Positions 9,039 to 16,564 of a stretch of 64,000 bases of DNA are shown in pieces; positions within the stretch are counted from its first letter, which is position 1; every line of letters starts with the position of its first letter. Under the pieces are notes generated by a model. It saw only the letters and a list, made by a program, of their open reading frames with translations. It searched no databases and had not been told where the DNA came from. The stretch is from CAYLMG01 sp964464635. Its GTDB lineage: Bacteria > Planctomycetota > Phycisphaerae > Sedimentisphaerales > Anaerobacaceae. Location: positions 1-64,000 of the forward strand of contig CAYXGT010000001.1 in the NCBI GenBank assembly GCA_964464635.1, given 5' to 3'. A program made the position numbers and the translations under genes.

Positions 9039-9407
9039 TTAATAAAATTGCCAACCTCCTGTATAAGCTAAACTTACAATCACAATCCCCCTTTTTGTTA
9101 ATCTACGTGATACATTATTTTCTGTTTTCTCTTCTTGACAACAATATGTAAAATTAATACCTATCATATCCAATCCCATAGGATCATATAATGAGATAGG
9201 ATTAGCTTTAACAAACTCGTATAAATTGAAACCTCTTTTATACTGTTTTCTAAAATAAAAGTGATTTTCATTACCTCCCGCGGGATTAATGCCCAGCGGG
9301 TCTCGTTGCAGCCATCGGCCGGTAGTGTAGTCATAGGTAGCATGAGAGATACTTGCTGAAACTAAGACAACAAACAGAAAACAGCTAAACAGTAATAACT
9401 TCCGCAT
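9039..9407 (-). CDS. Orphan RHS-core tail with its own signal peptide
   Basis: A 122-residue protein. The chosen start at 9407 opens a typical Sec signal peptide (MRKLLLFSCFLFVVLVSASI, Ala-containing cleavage site SHA); an earlier in-frame ATG at 9452 would add 15 unlikely residues. Directly after the signal come the RHS-repeat-associated core signature YDYTTGRWLQRDPLGINPAG and NPISLYDPMGLD, then about 45 variable residues where toxin tips usually lie. There is no RHS repeat barrel, so this looks like a displaced C-terminal cassette (orphan CT) that has gained an export signal. It resembles the larger RHS remnant 1 kb upstream at DNA level. The toxin type is not recognised. Confidence 0.7.
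   Translation of the reverse strand: MRKLLLFSCFLFVVLVSASISHATYDYTTGRWLQRDPLGINPAGGNENHFYFRKQYKRGFNLYEFVKANPISLYDPMGLDMIGINFTYCCQEEKTENNVSRRLTKRGIVIVSLAYTGGWQFY
9271..9332. repeat. Duplicated RHS-core DNA, copy 1 (copy 2 at 10927-10988)
   Basis: These 62 bp match 10927-10988 at 53 of 62 positions by hand alignment, including an identical 23-bp block at the right-hand end of each copy (9310-9332 and 10966-10988). Both copies encode the TGRWLQRDP core of RHS proteins on the minus strand. This is the DNA trace of duplication of an RHS tail. Confidence 0.85.
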
Positions 9408-9509
9408 TTTAATTAACCTTAATTTTCTCGCTATCCCACATTCTATATACAATTATGTCAATAAAAAGCAACATTTTTCTTTGACATGTTTATAATATAA
9501 TAATATATA

Positions 9510-9537
9510 TTTCTGTTATATTGCATTTTCAAAAAGC
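9510..9537. repeat. Displaced RHS-core relic (28 bp, matches 10999-11026)
   Basis: 28 bp matching 10999-11026 at 26 of 28 positions. In the upstream RHS gene this DNA encodes LKIQYNRN and lies 10 bp from the shared TGRWLQRDP block. Here the same two blocks are 177 bp apart. The extra DNA carries the ATG and signal peptide of the orphan gene, so that export segment appears to have been inserted into a copied RHS tail. Confidence 0.75.
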
Positions 9538-9560
9538 TAATGTGATCTCGGAGGTTTTAA

Positions 9561-10214
9561 TCATTTGCCAACCACTATAGGGATAAATTCTGATACATGA
9601 CCGTCTTTGTCATATAAAAAGACTTCCGGAATCCTATTTGGATCATCCGGCAAAGATATCCATAGAGGCGGCATTTTCTCTTTGGAAATTGAGAATTCTC
9701 CTTCACCCCGCATATATAGAGACCATGCTGTTTCATCTTTGGTTTGATTGGCTGTGCGTTCCTGGATTGGTATAAGCGCCATAAAGACAGCATGTGGTGA
9801 ATTCTGGATATAGATCGGATAGCGCTCTTCAACGACGTTTTTTCGCCCGTTTGAATTTCTTACCTCCCTAATTCCAATTCCTAAAATATTTGCATCTTCG
9901 TCAGAAAAAGGGAGAATCAAATAATATTCTCCGCTGTTAGATTGTTTTACCACTTTCGCGTAAAATAATATTGGAACTTTATCCACTTGGTCATTATTCC
10001 ACGCAGATATAGCTCTTGTTATTCGACTTTGGACTCCTTTGTTAATAGGTCTTGGCAACTTATCGTAAAAGCGTTTAATATTCTCAGCCTGTTTCTTTTT
10101 AAATTGATCTTCAGTATCACGTCTTTTGCAAGCTGACATCCCTAATAAGAAAAATATAATTAATAGCAGGCTAAGGATGTAGTTGTGGTTCTTTCTAACA
10201 ATGAAAAAATTCAT
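9561..10214 (-). CDS. Predicted lipoprotein of unknown function, inside RHS island
   Basis: A 217-residue protein from the ATG at 10214; an upstream ATG at 10247 would add 11 residues. The N-terminus is a signal of the lipoprotein type: MNFFIVRKNHNYILS, a hydrophobic stretch, then LGMSAC with the lipid-accepting Cys and KRRDTED after it. The mature part is hydrophilic with no recognised fold or motif. It lies between two RHS tails on the same strand, the usual place for an immunity gene of a polymorphic toxin. A membrane-tethered immunity role is a guess from position only. The surroundings are AT-rich. Confidence 0.6.
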   Translation of the reverse strand: MNFFIVRKNHNYILSLLLIIFFLLGMSACKRRDTEDQFKKKQAENIKRFYDKLPRPINKGVQSRITRAISAWNNDQVDKVPILFYAKVVKQSNSGEYYLILPFSDEDANILGIGIREVRNSNGRKNVVEERYPIYIQNSPHAVFMALIPIQERTANQTKDETAWSLYMRGEGEFSISKEKMPPLWISLPDDPNRIPEVFLYDKDGHVSEFIPIVVGK

Positions 10215-10358
10215 TAGCAATATACCTATAATATAATAAAAGACCAATTACTTCTGAATTATCCTTCAATTATTAGATTTTCACTCACGTTATGTCCTAG
10301 TTCCATTATAACATTCCTTGATTAACGCTATAATAAAAATCTCGGAATTAGGTTTCGA

Positions 10359-11282
10359 CTATTCTTGAGTTTCATATTTACTTAGCCTCCCTCTTCTTCT
10401 TCTGCGACGGTTTATCTCATCAATTAAGTTCTCGTATTCTTTAATACAAGATTTTAGAGCATTAAGTGCTTCTTCGCAATCGCTGTAAGCTCCATCGATA
10501 CTACCTTTTTTACAAGGACGATATAATCCCTCCGTAACCTTTACCCACTCTAATCCTCCTTTCCTACACATGCATACATATTGGTCTACTTTAATATACG
10601 CACACCAGCCACCGAAGTTACATCTAAAAATGTCACTAAGTGTACGGATCAGTTCTTGAAGAGTTTTACTGGGTATGGTACCCGGATTACCTGTAATCAA
10701 ATCAATGATATTAGGGTAATTAATAATTTCATCTGATATTTCTTTCAGATAAGGATCATCCATGCAACACAAAACTGCTAAATCTACAACCTCTCCTTTT
10801 ACAGCATTCTCTGGAGAGCACTTTTTAAGCCCCATTGCATCATAAAAATAAATCGGATTGTTTTTGACATATAGGTAAATATTTACTACATCTTCATATT
10901 GTACTTTCGGACTAAATGAATTTTGCTTACCTCCTGCAGGATTAACACCTATGGGGTCTCTTTGTAGCCATCGGCCGGTAGTGTAGTCGTAAGAGCGGTT
11001 TCTGTTATATTGGATTTTCAAAGAGCCGTCGTCAAGATAATCGGCCTCCCTGCCCGTAAACAAATATGAAAACAAAGGATAATCATTCTCAGAATAATAG
11101 CGGTTATATATCGTCGGCTCACCATAAGCATCATATTCATAACGCCAGTTAATGGTACCATAAGCATTCTCAAGAGCTACAGGGCTGAACAAATGGTCGT
11201 GGATATAATAATAATCATAGGAATCCTTATTTGCAAGCAAAACTTCGTCAATATAATTGCCAAAGACAAACGTTGCTCTATC
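10359..11282 (-). pseudogene. RHS-family toxin, 5'-truncated C-terminal fragment
   Basis: The frame is open from 11291 down to a stop at 10359. Recognisable RHS sequence begins at RATFVFGNYIDEVLL, followed by DYYYIHDHLFSPVAL, YEYDAYGEP, LFTGREAD and the core YDYTTGRWLQRDPIGVNPAG, then YLYVKNNPIYFYDAMGLK. This is the closing end of the RHS shell. The variable tip after DAMGLK is about 160 residues and cysteine-rich (about 11 Cys), ending in an arginine run; I do not recognise its activity. Only a TTG start at 11240 is available. The 5' end abuts, without any RHS repeats, a broken ABC-ATPase gene, so the toxin's body has been lost and expression is doubtful. Confidence 0.8.
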
Positions 11283-11442
11283 AGCCCAGCATCATTTTTA
11301 TCGCTGTGGTCTTGCCCGCACCGTTTCGACCCAGAAAACCGCATATACAGCCCTTCGGTATCTTCAAATCCAGATGGTCCACCGCAAGAGTCCTGCCGTA
11401 ATATTTTGTCAGCCCTTCTGTTTCGAGAACTATTTCGCTCAT
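11281..11442 (-). pseudogene. ABC transporter ATP-binding protein, truncated after Walker A
   Basis: A 53-codon frame starting at the ATG at 11442, 6 bp after the GntR-family regulator. It reads MSEIVLETEGLTKYYGRTLA, then CGFLGRNGAGKTTAIKMMLG and a stop. This is the exact start of an ABC ATPase with an intact Walker A (GRNGAGKTT), but the other 180 or so residues (Q-loop, signature, Walker B) are missing. The break lies within a few bases of 11281, where RHS sequence begins in another frame. YtrA-type regulators normally precede such an ATPase and a permease, so this is the remnant of that transporter after an insertion or deletion. Confidence 0.85.
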
Positions 11443-11448
11443 CTTTTT

Positions 11449-11853
11449 TTATTCCTTATCTTTTTCTTTCCTGCCGAATCCCGTTATTCTTGATTTGAAC
11501 ATCTCAACCAAATCCTTCGCTTCAATTCCGAGGTTGAGCCCGCGAACAATCACATTGTCCATCCGCTCCGCAAGTGCACTAATGTCAGCAGCATCTCTGC
11601 CAATCATCTTCGGGTCACTTACAAAAGTTCCCGAGCCGGTCTTGGTACTGACCAGCCCGGCCTGTTCCAGAATCGTATATGCCCTCGCCACCGTATTTGG
11701 ATTTATAACCAGCTCGGCGGCGAGCTTTCGCACTGCAGGCAGCTTATCTCCGGTTTTCAACTGTCCTTTTGCTATCGCCTCGCTTACCTGATTCGCTACC
11801 TGAAGATAAATAGGCTCACTTGAACCTGGAGTTATCTGTACCCAAATTGTCAT
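11449..11853 (-). CDS. GntR-family transcriptional regulator, YtrA type
   Basis: A 134-residue DNA-binding repressor with the GntR winged helix: PIYLQVANQVSEAIAKGQL (about 14-32), GDKLPAVRKLAAEL and the recognition helix NPNTVARAYTILEQAGLV, then GSGTFV. The short C-terminal helical segment (about 80-134) without a ligand domain is typical of YtrA regulators, which control ABC transporter operons in response to cell-envelope stress. It is co-directional with the truncated ATPase gene just downstream, so its usual target operon is broken here. A dyad upstream (11922-11948) may be its own operator. Confidence 0.9.
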   Translation of the reverse strand: MTIWVQITPGSSEPIYLQVANQVSEAIAKGQLKTGDKLPAVRKLAAELVINPNTVARAYTILEQAGLVSTKTGSGTFVSDPKMIGRDAADISALAERMDNVIVRGLNLGIEAKDLVEMFKSRITGFGRKEKDKE

Positions 11854-11921
11854 TTAAAAGTCCCTTTTAAAGAACTAAATCAGGCTGTTTCCTTTCTAAG
11901 TAACTAAGAAACAAAGCCTTA

Positions 11922-11948
11922 TAATGTATTAATACCATTAGTACATTA
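11922..11948. promoter_or_regulatory. Dyad upstream of the GntR regulator, possible operator
   Basis: Perfect inverted repeat TAATGTA-N13-TACATTA, about 70 bp before the regulator start, enclosing a smaller palindrome GTATTAATAC. Its size and place suit a dimeric autoregulator. There is no direct evidence that the YtrA-type protein binds it. Confidence 0.45.
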
Positions 11949-12011
11949 TGTATTATTAGTCGGCTTTTTGCAACCTTTTTCTGAAAATTTTAAAAAATTT
12001 TATTTTTTTTG

Positions 12012-12056
12012 TTGATATCTTGTACAAATGTACGATATAATACTCGTACATTTGTA
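12012..12056 (+). promoter_or_regulatory. Promoter with BlaI/MecI-type operators before the BlaI-family gene
   Basis: A near-consensus promoter: TTGATA (12012-12017), 18-bp spacer, TATAAT (12036-12041). Two 10-bp palindromes of the TACA-NN-TGTA class used by BlaI/MecI sit at 12023-12032 (TACAAATGTA, inside the spacer) and 12047-12056 (TACATTTGTA, at the expected transcription start). Their centres are 24 bp apart. A repressor bound there would block RNA polymerase, so the downstream BlaI homologue very probably represses itself. Confidence 0.8.
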
Positions 12057-12079
12057 AAATATTAATCAGGAGATTAAAA

Positions 12080-12469
12080 ATGACAGAGTTACCTAACTCA
12101 TCGATAAGCCCTGCTGAAACACAAATCTTAAGCCTCATCTGGCAACTGCAGCAGGCAACGGTTCAGCAGGTGCTGGACAACCTGCCCAAAGAGCGTGATA
12201 TAACCTATGCCACCGTCCAGACACTTTTAAGAAGGCTGGAAAAGAAAGGATACATCAAGCATATATCAAAAGGAAAAGCTCACCACTTCTTTGCTGCTGT
12301 GAAACAGAAAGACGTCATCTCAAAAAAGGTCGGTGACTTTTTAGACCGTCTTTTCGGCGGCGATTCCTTTCCACTTATGCAATACCTCGCTGAACACGGA
12401 AAGATAACCGCCGACGATATAGAAAAACTCAAAAACATAATCAATAAGCAAAAGACCGAGGACAAGTAA
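12080..12469 (+). CDS. BlaI/MecI/CopY-family transcriptional repressor
   Basis: A 129-residue winged-helix repressor. The N-terminal DNA-binding domain carries ISPAETQILSLIWQLQQATV, DITYATVQTLLRRLEKKGYI and the wing with KGKAHHFFAAV; the C-terminal half (about 75-129) is the helical dimerisation part. In classical systems BlaI is cleaved by the sensor protease BlaR1, but no BlaR1/MecR1 gene is adjacent; the next gene encodes a GH2 lipoprotein. Matching operators lie just upstream. CAGGAGA at 12067-12073 supports the start. The inducer and other targets are unknown. Confidence 0.9.
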   Translation: MTELPNSSISPAETQILSLIWQLQQATVQQVLDNLPKERDITYATVQTLLRRLEKKGYIKHISKGKAHHFFAAVKQKDVISKKVGDFLDRLFGGDSFPLMQYLAEHGKITADDIEKLKNIINKQKTEDK

Positions 12470-12560
12470 ACTACTACAGGTTATAATCCATGGTAATTTA
12501 TTCATTTGAAAACTCTCACGCTTCTCTTAAAATAAAAAAAAATAACGAAAGGAGAAGACA

Positions 12561-14930
12561 ATGCGCTCGCCGAAACTATTATATGCAGTTTTTTCGTTAT
12601 GTGCCGTTTTGCTGGTTACAGCCGGATGTTCGAGTCCACAAAGTTCACAAAAAGCCCGAATCACTATATCTTTCGATACCGACTGGCGACTTCTCAAAGG
12701 CGATGCAGCCGGAGCTGAAGAGCCGCAATTTAACGACACCGATTGGCGCAACGTAAATGTGCCTCACGACTGGAGTATCGAGGGTCTCTTTGACCAGAAC
12801 AATCCGACCGGACGCGGCGGAGCGTATCTGCCCAGCGGTATAAGCTGGTACCGTAAGCACTTTACCCTTCCTGCCGAATATGAGAAACGGCGGATTTTTA
12901 CTGAATTCGACGGCGTGATGGCCAACAGTGACGTCTGGATTAACGGCGTTCACCTCGGCAAGCGCCCTTACGGCTATGTGAGCTTTATGTATGAGCTGAC
13001 AGACAATCTGAATTTCGGCGACAATACAAACGTACTGGCCGTCCGCACCGATACATCAAAACAGCCTGCTTCCCGCTGGTACACCGGCGCAGGTATCTAC
13101 CGCCACGCCAGGCTCATCGCAACTGACCCCGTTCATATCGACCACTGGGGCGTATTCATTACAACTCCAAAAGTTACCACCGACCAGGCCCTCGTGAATG
13201 CTCAAACAAAGATTATCAATCAATCCGAACAGTCCCAGCAGGTGACACTGCAAACTACAATTCTTGCTCCCGATGGAAAAACTCTCCAGACCGCCCGTTC
13301 CACCCAGACCATCAAGGCGGGAAAATCAGCCGATTTCAATCAGGACATTCCCGTCGGCAACCCTAAACTGTGGGATACTGAAAATCCCGTTTTATATAGC
13401 GCCGCCAGCAAAGTCAGTATCGACGGTAATGTTGTAGATGATGCGGTTACATCTTTCGGTATTCGCTGGTTCGAATTCAAAGCCGATACGGGTTTTTGGC
13501 TCAACGGCAGGAATATGAAATTCAAAGGAGTCTGTCTGCATCACGACTGCGGTGCTCTCGGCGCCGCTGTGCCGCTGCGAGCCTGGCAGAGACGTCTGGA
13601 AAAACTAAAACATATAGGCGTCAATGCCATTCGTACCGCCCATAATCCGGTTGCTCCGGAATTTCTCGACCTCTGCGACAGGATGGGCTTTCTGGTAATG
13701 CACGAAGTTCTCGATACCTGGACCGCAACCAAGAACCATGCAGACTTCGGCTACCAGCATTATTTTCGAGATTGGTGGCAGACCGACACTCGCGATACGG
13801 TGCTGCGCGACCGCAACCATCCAAGCATCATTATATACAGTGCGGGAAACGAGATTCGCGATGACCTGAATTCCGAGCAGGCCTTCGATACCATAAAGGC
13901 TATGCTTGATTTATATCATACAATCGACCCGACGCGCCCGGTGACAATGGCAATATTCAGGCCCAATGTCAGCGGCGTATATAAAAACGGATTCGCAGAC
14001 CTGCTGGATGTGGTCGGCCAAAACTATCGCGTTGACGAAATTCTGGCGGCCCATCGCGACAAGCCGGAGCGTAAGATTATCAGTACGGAAAACATCCACG
14101 ACCGCCAAAGCTGGATGGCACTGAGGGACACACCTTTTTATGCCGGCCAGTTCCTCTGGACAGGGATTCGTTATCTCGGCGAGGCCGACTGGCCTTATAT
14201 CACCTGGAGCGATTCACTGTTAGACCGCACCGGCAAACAGCTTCCTATCGGCTATCAAAGGCAAAGCTGGTGGTCCGACAAACCGATGGTTCATATCGTC
14301 CGGGTTGTGACGGCTGCCGGTGAAGGCGATACTCGCCAAACCGAGTGGTGCTCAAACTGGACACCGCGCAACAAGGATAACTACCAGGAAGCAATTCTGG
14401 AAGTGTACAGCAATTGTCAGGAGGTCGAAATTTTACTGAATGGAAAATCGCTTGGAACGAAACCTGTACCCGAAGATGCATCGCCTGTAACCTGGACCAT
14501 TGATTTCAAAGAGGGCACAATCAAAGCGGCCGGCAAAAACAACGGCGAAGTTACGGCTGTTCACGAGCTAAAGACCGCAGGCAACCCGGCTAAAATCCTG
14601 CTTTCAACAGACCGCCCGAAACTGGCTCACTGCTTCGATGATGTAGCCTATGTAACCGTTACGATTGCCGATGAAAACGACGTTCCCCATCCCTGGGCCG
14701 ACAACCTTGTCACTTTTAAGCTCGACGGCCCCGGCGAAATTATCGCCGTCGATAACGGCAATCGCGCCAGCCATGAATCCTTCCACTCAAATCAAAGAAG
14801 AGCCTTTCAGGGCCAATGTATCGCCGTAATCAGGGCAACCGCTCCATCCGGGACAATTACAGTAACTGCTTCAGCAGAAGGATTAAAAGATTCCACCGTT
14901 ACAATTGAAGCAACCGCAGCAGAAAAATAA
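12561..14930 (+). CDS. Glycoside hydrolase family 2 lipoprotein (beta-galactosidase-like)
   Basis: An exported glycosidase of 789 residues with a lipoprotein signal ending LLVTAGC (Cys23). GH2 domains follow in order: sugar-binding jelly roll (about 35-200, with WYRKHF and DVWINGVHLG), immunoglobulin-like domain (about 205-310) and TIM barrel (about 315-590). The predicted acid/base is Glu431 in SAGNEIRDD and the nucleophile Glu510 in ISTENIHD. The C-terminal 200 residues look like the DUF4982 and Ig-like modules common in Bacteroidetes and planctomycete beta-galactosidases. Substrate may be beta-galactoside or another glycan. AAAGGAG at about 12548 supports the start. It follows the BlaI-family gene by 91 bp. 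Confidence 0.9.
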   Translation: MRSPKLLYAVFSLCAVLLVTAGCSSPQSSQKARITISFDTDWRLLKGDAAGAEEPQFNDTDWRNVNVPHDWSIEGLFDQNNPTGRGGAYLPSGISWYRKHFTLPAEYEKRRIFTEFDGVMANSDVWINGVHLGKRPYGYVSFMYELTDNLNFGDNTNVLAVRTDTSKQPASRWYTGAGIYRHARLIATDPVHIDHWGVFITTPKVTTDQALVNAQTKIINQSEQSQQVTLQTTILAPDGKTLQTARSTQTIKAGKSADFNQDIPVGNPKLWDTENPVLYSAASKVSIDGNVVDDAVTSFGIRWFEFKADTGFWLNGRNMKFKGVCLHHDCGALGAAVPLRAWQRRLEKLKHIGVNAIRTAHNPVAPEFLDLCDRMGFLVMHEVLDTWTATKNHADFGYQHYFRDWWQTDTRDTVLRDRNHPSIIIYSAGNEIRDDLNSEQAFDTIKAMLDLYHTIDPTRPVTMAIFRPNVSGVYKNGFADLLDVVGQNYRVDEILAAHRDKPERKIISTENIHDRQSWMALRDTPFYAGQFLWTGIRYLGEADWPYITWSDSLLDRTGKQLPIGYQRQSWWSDKPMVHIVRVVTAAGEGDTRQTEWCSNWTPRNKDNYQEAILEVYSNCQEVEILLNGKSLGTKPVPEDASPVTWTIDFKEGTIKAAGKNNGEVTAVHELKTAGNPAKILLSTDRPKLAHCFDDVAYVTVTIADENDVPHPWADNLVTFKLDGPGEIIAVDNGNRASHESFHSNQRRAFQGQCIAVIRATAPSGTITVTASAEGLKDSTVTIEATAAEK

Positions 14931-14942
14931 TTAGAAAAATAT

Positions 14943-15030
14943 GTCATTCCCGCGAAGGCGGGAATCCAGTACTTCTTAAGTAAGTAACACGGGCTTCCAG
15001 CCTGTGTCAGCACGGCCAAGTTACCCGTGC
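14943..15030. repeat. Two dispersed palindromic repeats, back to back
   Basis: 14943-14969 is a half-unit of the GTCATTCC...GGAATCC palindrome family (see 19890-19955 and 43685-43750), with stem ATTCCCGC/GCGGGAAT. 14984-15030 belongs to a second family that contains ACACGGGCTTCCAG and CACGGCCAAG (see 54391, 62819 and 63936). Both lie in the 123-bp gap after the GH2 gene and could fold after its stop codon. Confidence 0.8.
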
Positions 15031-15053
15031 TTCTTTCTGAGAAAGGTATCATT

Positions 15054-15491
15054 ATGGAATATGCAGTAGGAAAAACCGGCAGGGTCATTGCCGCAAGGCT
15101 ATTCGAAGGCGATGACCTTTACGAGTCAATTGAGCAGATCGCAAAAAAAGAAAACATAAAATCAGCAGCGGTTTTTATCACAGGCGGATTCAGAAAGGCA
15201 AATGTCGTTGTCGGCCCAAAAGTTGAAAAGCCAAAAATCGAATCCAACTTCAAACCATTCGAAGGCCCGGGCGAAGTACTCGGCGTCGGGACTATCTACT
15301 GTAACGACAAAGGGCCGAAACTACATATTCATACCGCTATAGGAAAAGGCGATGAAACAATCGTCGGCTGCCCCCGCGGCGGAGCAAAAACATTTCTCAT
15401 CCTCGAAGTTACAATAATCGAAATCGATAGGATAAAGGCCCAAAGAAAACCCGACAGTGAGACCGGCTTTAACCTGCTGAGGTTCGAATAA
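15054..15491 (+). CDS. PPC/DUF296-domain protein
   Basis: A 145-residue single-domain protein of the PCC/DUF296 family (also seen in plant AT-hook proteins and bacterial proteins such as AF0104-like). It has the family's strand pattern VFITGGFRKANV, an extended strand around GEVLGVGTIYCN, and LHIHTAIGKGD, whose two histidines may bind a metal. The start is at 15054 because GAGAAAGG lies 7 bp upstream; an earlier in-frame start at 15027 falls inside a repeat. Function is unknown; DNA binding is suggested for some relatives. Confidence 0.82.
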   Translation: MEYAVGKTGRVIAARLFEGDDLYESIEQIAKKENIKSAAVFITGGFRKANVVVGPKVEKPKIESNFKPFEGPGEVLGVGTIYCNDKGPKLHIHTAIGKGDETIVGCPRGGAKTFLILEVTIIEIDRIKAQRKPDSETGFNLLRFE

Positions 15492-15518
15492 AATCCTTAA
15501 TCGTTGAAAGGGGAAAAA

Positions 15519-15974
15519 ATGAAATTTACAAAAAAGAAAATCGGCTTATTTGTATTATTGCTGTTCGTCTTTATTGTGGGAGGTATTCTGGGTTTGGGAA
15601 CCTCATCATATCTTTACTATCGTCACGTTTTTTCCAATATGGCCGACGAAACCGCAATCAATGTCTCTACCCAGTTAAGCTATCTTTGTCTTTTGCGTAT
15701 CGGTGACGTAAACACCGCAATCGAACATATGGAAACTGCTGTGGATACCGGTATAGTGAATATCACACAAACTCCGAACATACCTCAGACGGATTACCGT
15801 TATCGTACTTTGCGGAGCGTAAAAACCTACAGACAGTTTTACCCATCGAGACCGGAAAACCCTGAACTGTCTGAGGCTCTGAAAAATATTCCGAGGATTG
15901 AAGAAAGCGAATTCAAATGCGAAAGCCCGCTCTGCCGTTTGGTCAAATATCACTCATCGAAAGATGATGACTAA
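15519..15974 (+). CDS. Membrane-anchored protein of unknown function
   Basis: A 151-residue protein starting MKFTKKKIGLFVLLLFVFIV, a single membrane helix (about 8-30) with positive residues before it, so the rest is probably periplasmic. The soluble part has no recognised domain; it ends with a Cys-containing segment (KCESPLC) and an acidic tail. GAAAGGGG lies about 6 bp before the ATG. It sits 27 bp after the PPC-domain gene and may be co-transcribed. Confidence 0.62.
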   Translation: MKFTKKKIGLFVLLLFVFIVGGILGLGTSSYLYYRHVFSNMADETAINVSTQLSYLCLLRIGDVNTAIEHMETAVDTGIVNITQTPNIPQTDYRYRTLRSVKTYRQFYPSRPENPELSEALKNIPRIEESEFKCESPLCRLVKYHSSKDDD

Positions 15975-15988
15975 ACAGCCCTGCACTT

Positions 15989-16477
15989 TTAATTTTGCGC
16001 CTGTATCTTCAAATTCTTGCGAGTAGGCCCGAAAAAGATAAACGCAATAAGTATCAAAGCTGCTCCCGACAGAAACAACCCGAACCGTCGTCTCGGCTGT
16101 CTTATCCTTTCAAGCCACTCAGGCAGAATAACTTCTGCGATTGCTTTGTCACTATCTCTCATCAAAGCCGCCCTCGCTGTCGCAAGCTCCTGTGCTGTTG
16201 CCTGCGGATACACCGCATTTAAATCTTCTTCCGCCGAACCCAGCGTGACACGTGCAGCCCGCCTGAGCAAACCTGGATTTGTCTGGAGCTGCCCTAAAAG
16301 CACATCATAATCTTCATCCAATGAACGCAGCTTCTCGTTCGATGCCTCGACCGCATCCAGCATATCTCTGCTTCGATAATATGAAACCAGCTCATCACAA
16401 AGGATAGACAGCCCCAGGGCGGACAAACCGATGGCGAAAAAAAAACAAAATATAAAAAATCTGATAATACCCTGCAT
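15989..16477 (-). CDS. Two-helix membrane protein with coiled-coil middle, downstream of enolase
   Basis: A 162-residue protein starting MQGIIRFFIFCFF (start chosen to remove an unlikely 22-residue extension). It has a membrane helix at each end (about 5-27 and 135-155) and an alpha-helical charged middle that includes a likely coiled coil (DAVEASNEKLRSLDEDYDVL). No family recognised. Many bacteria carry the FtsB/DivIC cell-division gene directly after enolase; this protein has a similar N-terminal anchor plus coiled coil, but the second helix does not fit that family, so any link is a guess. Confidence 0.55.
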   Translation of the reverse strand: MQGIIRFFIFCFFFAIGLSALGLSILCDELVSYYRSRDMLDAVEASNEKLRSLDEDYDVLLGQLQTNPGLLRRAARVTLGSAEEDLNAVYPQATAQELATARAALMRDSDKAIAEVILPEWLERIRQPRRRFGLFLSGAALILIAFIFFGPTRKNLKIQAQN

Positions 16478-16564
16478 CGGCCCGCACTTTTTCCCTATAA
16501 ACAATAAGTGCACCGGCAGCAAAACCCTTCTGCACCTGTGCACTTATAATTATCGACCGCCGGC

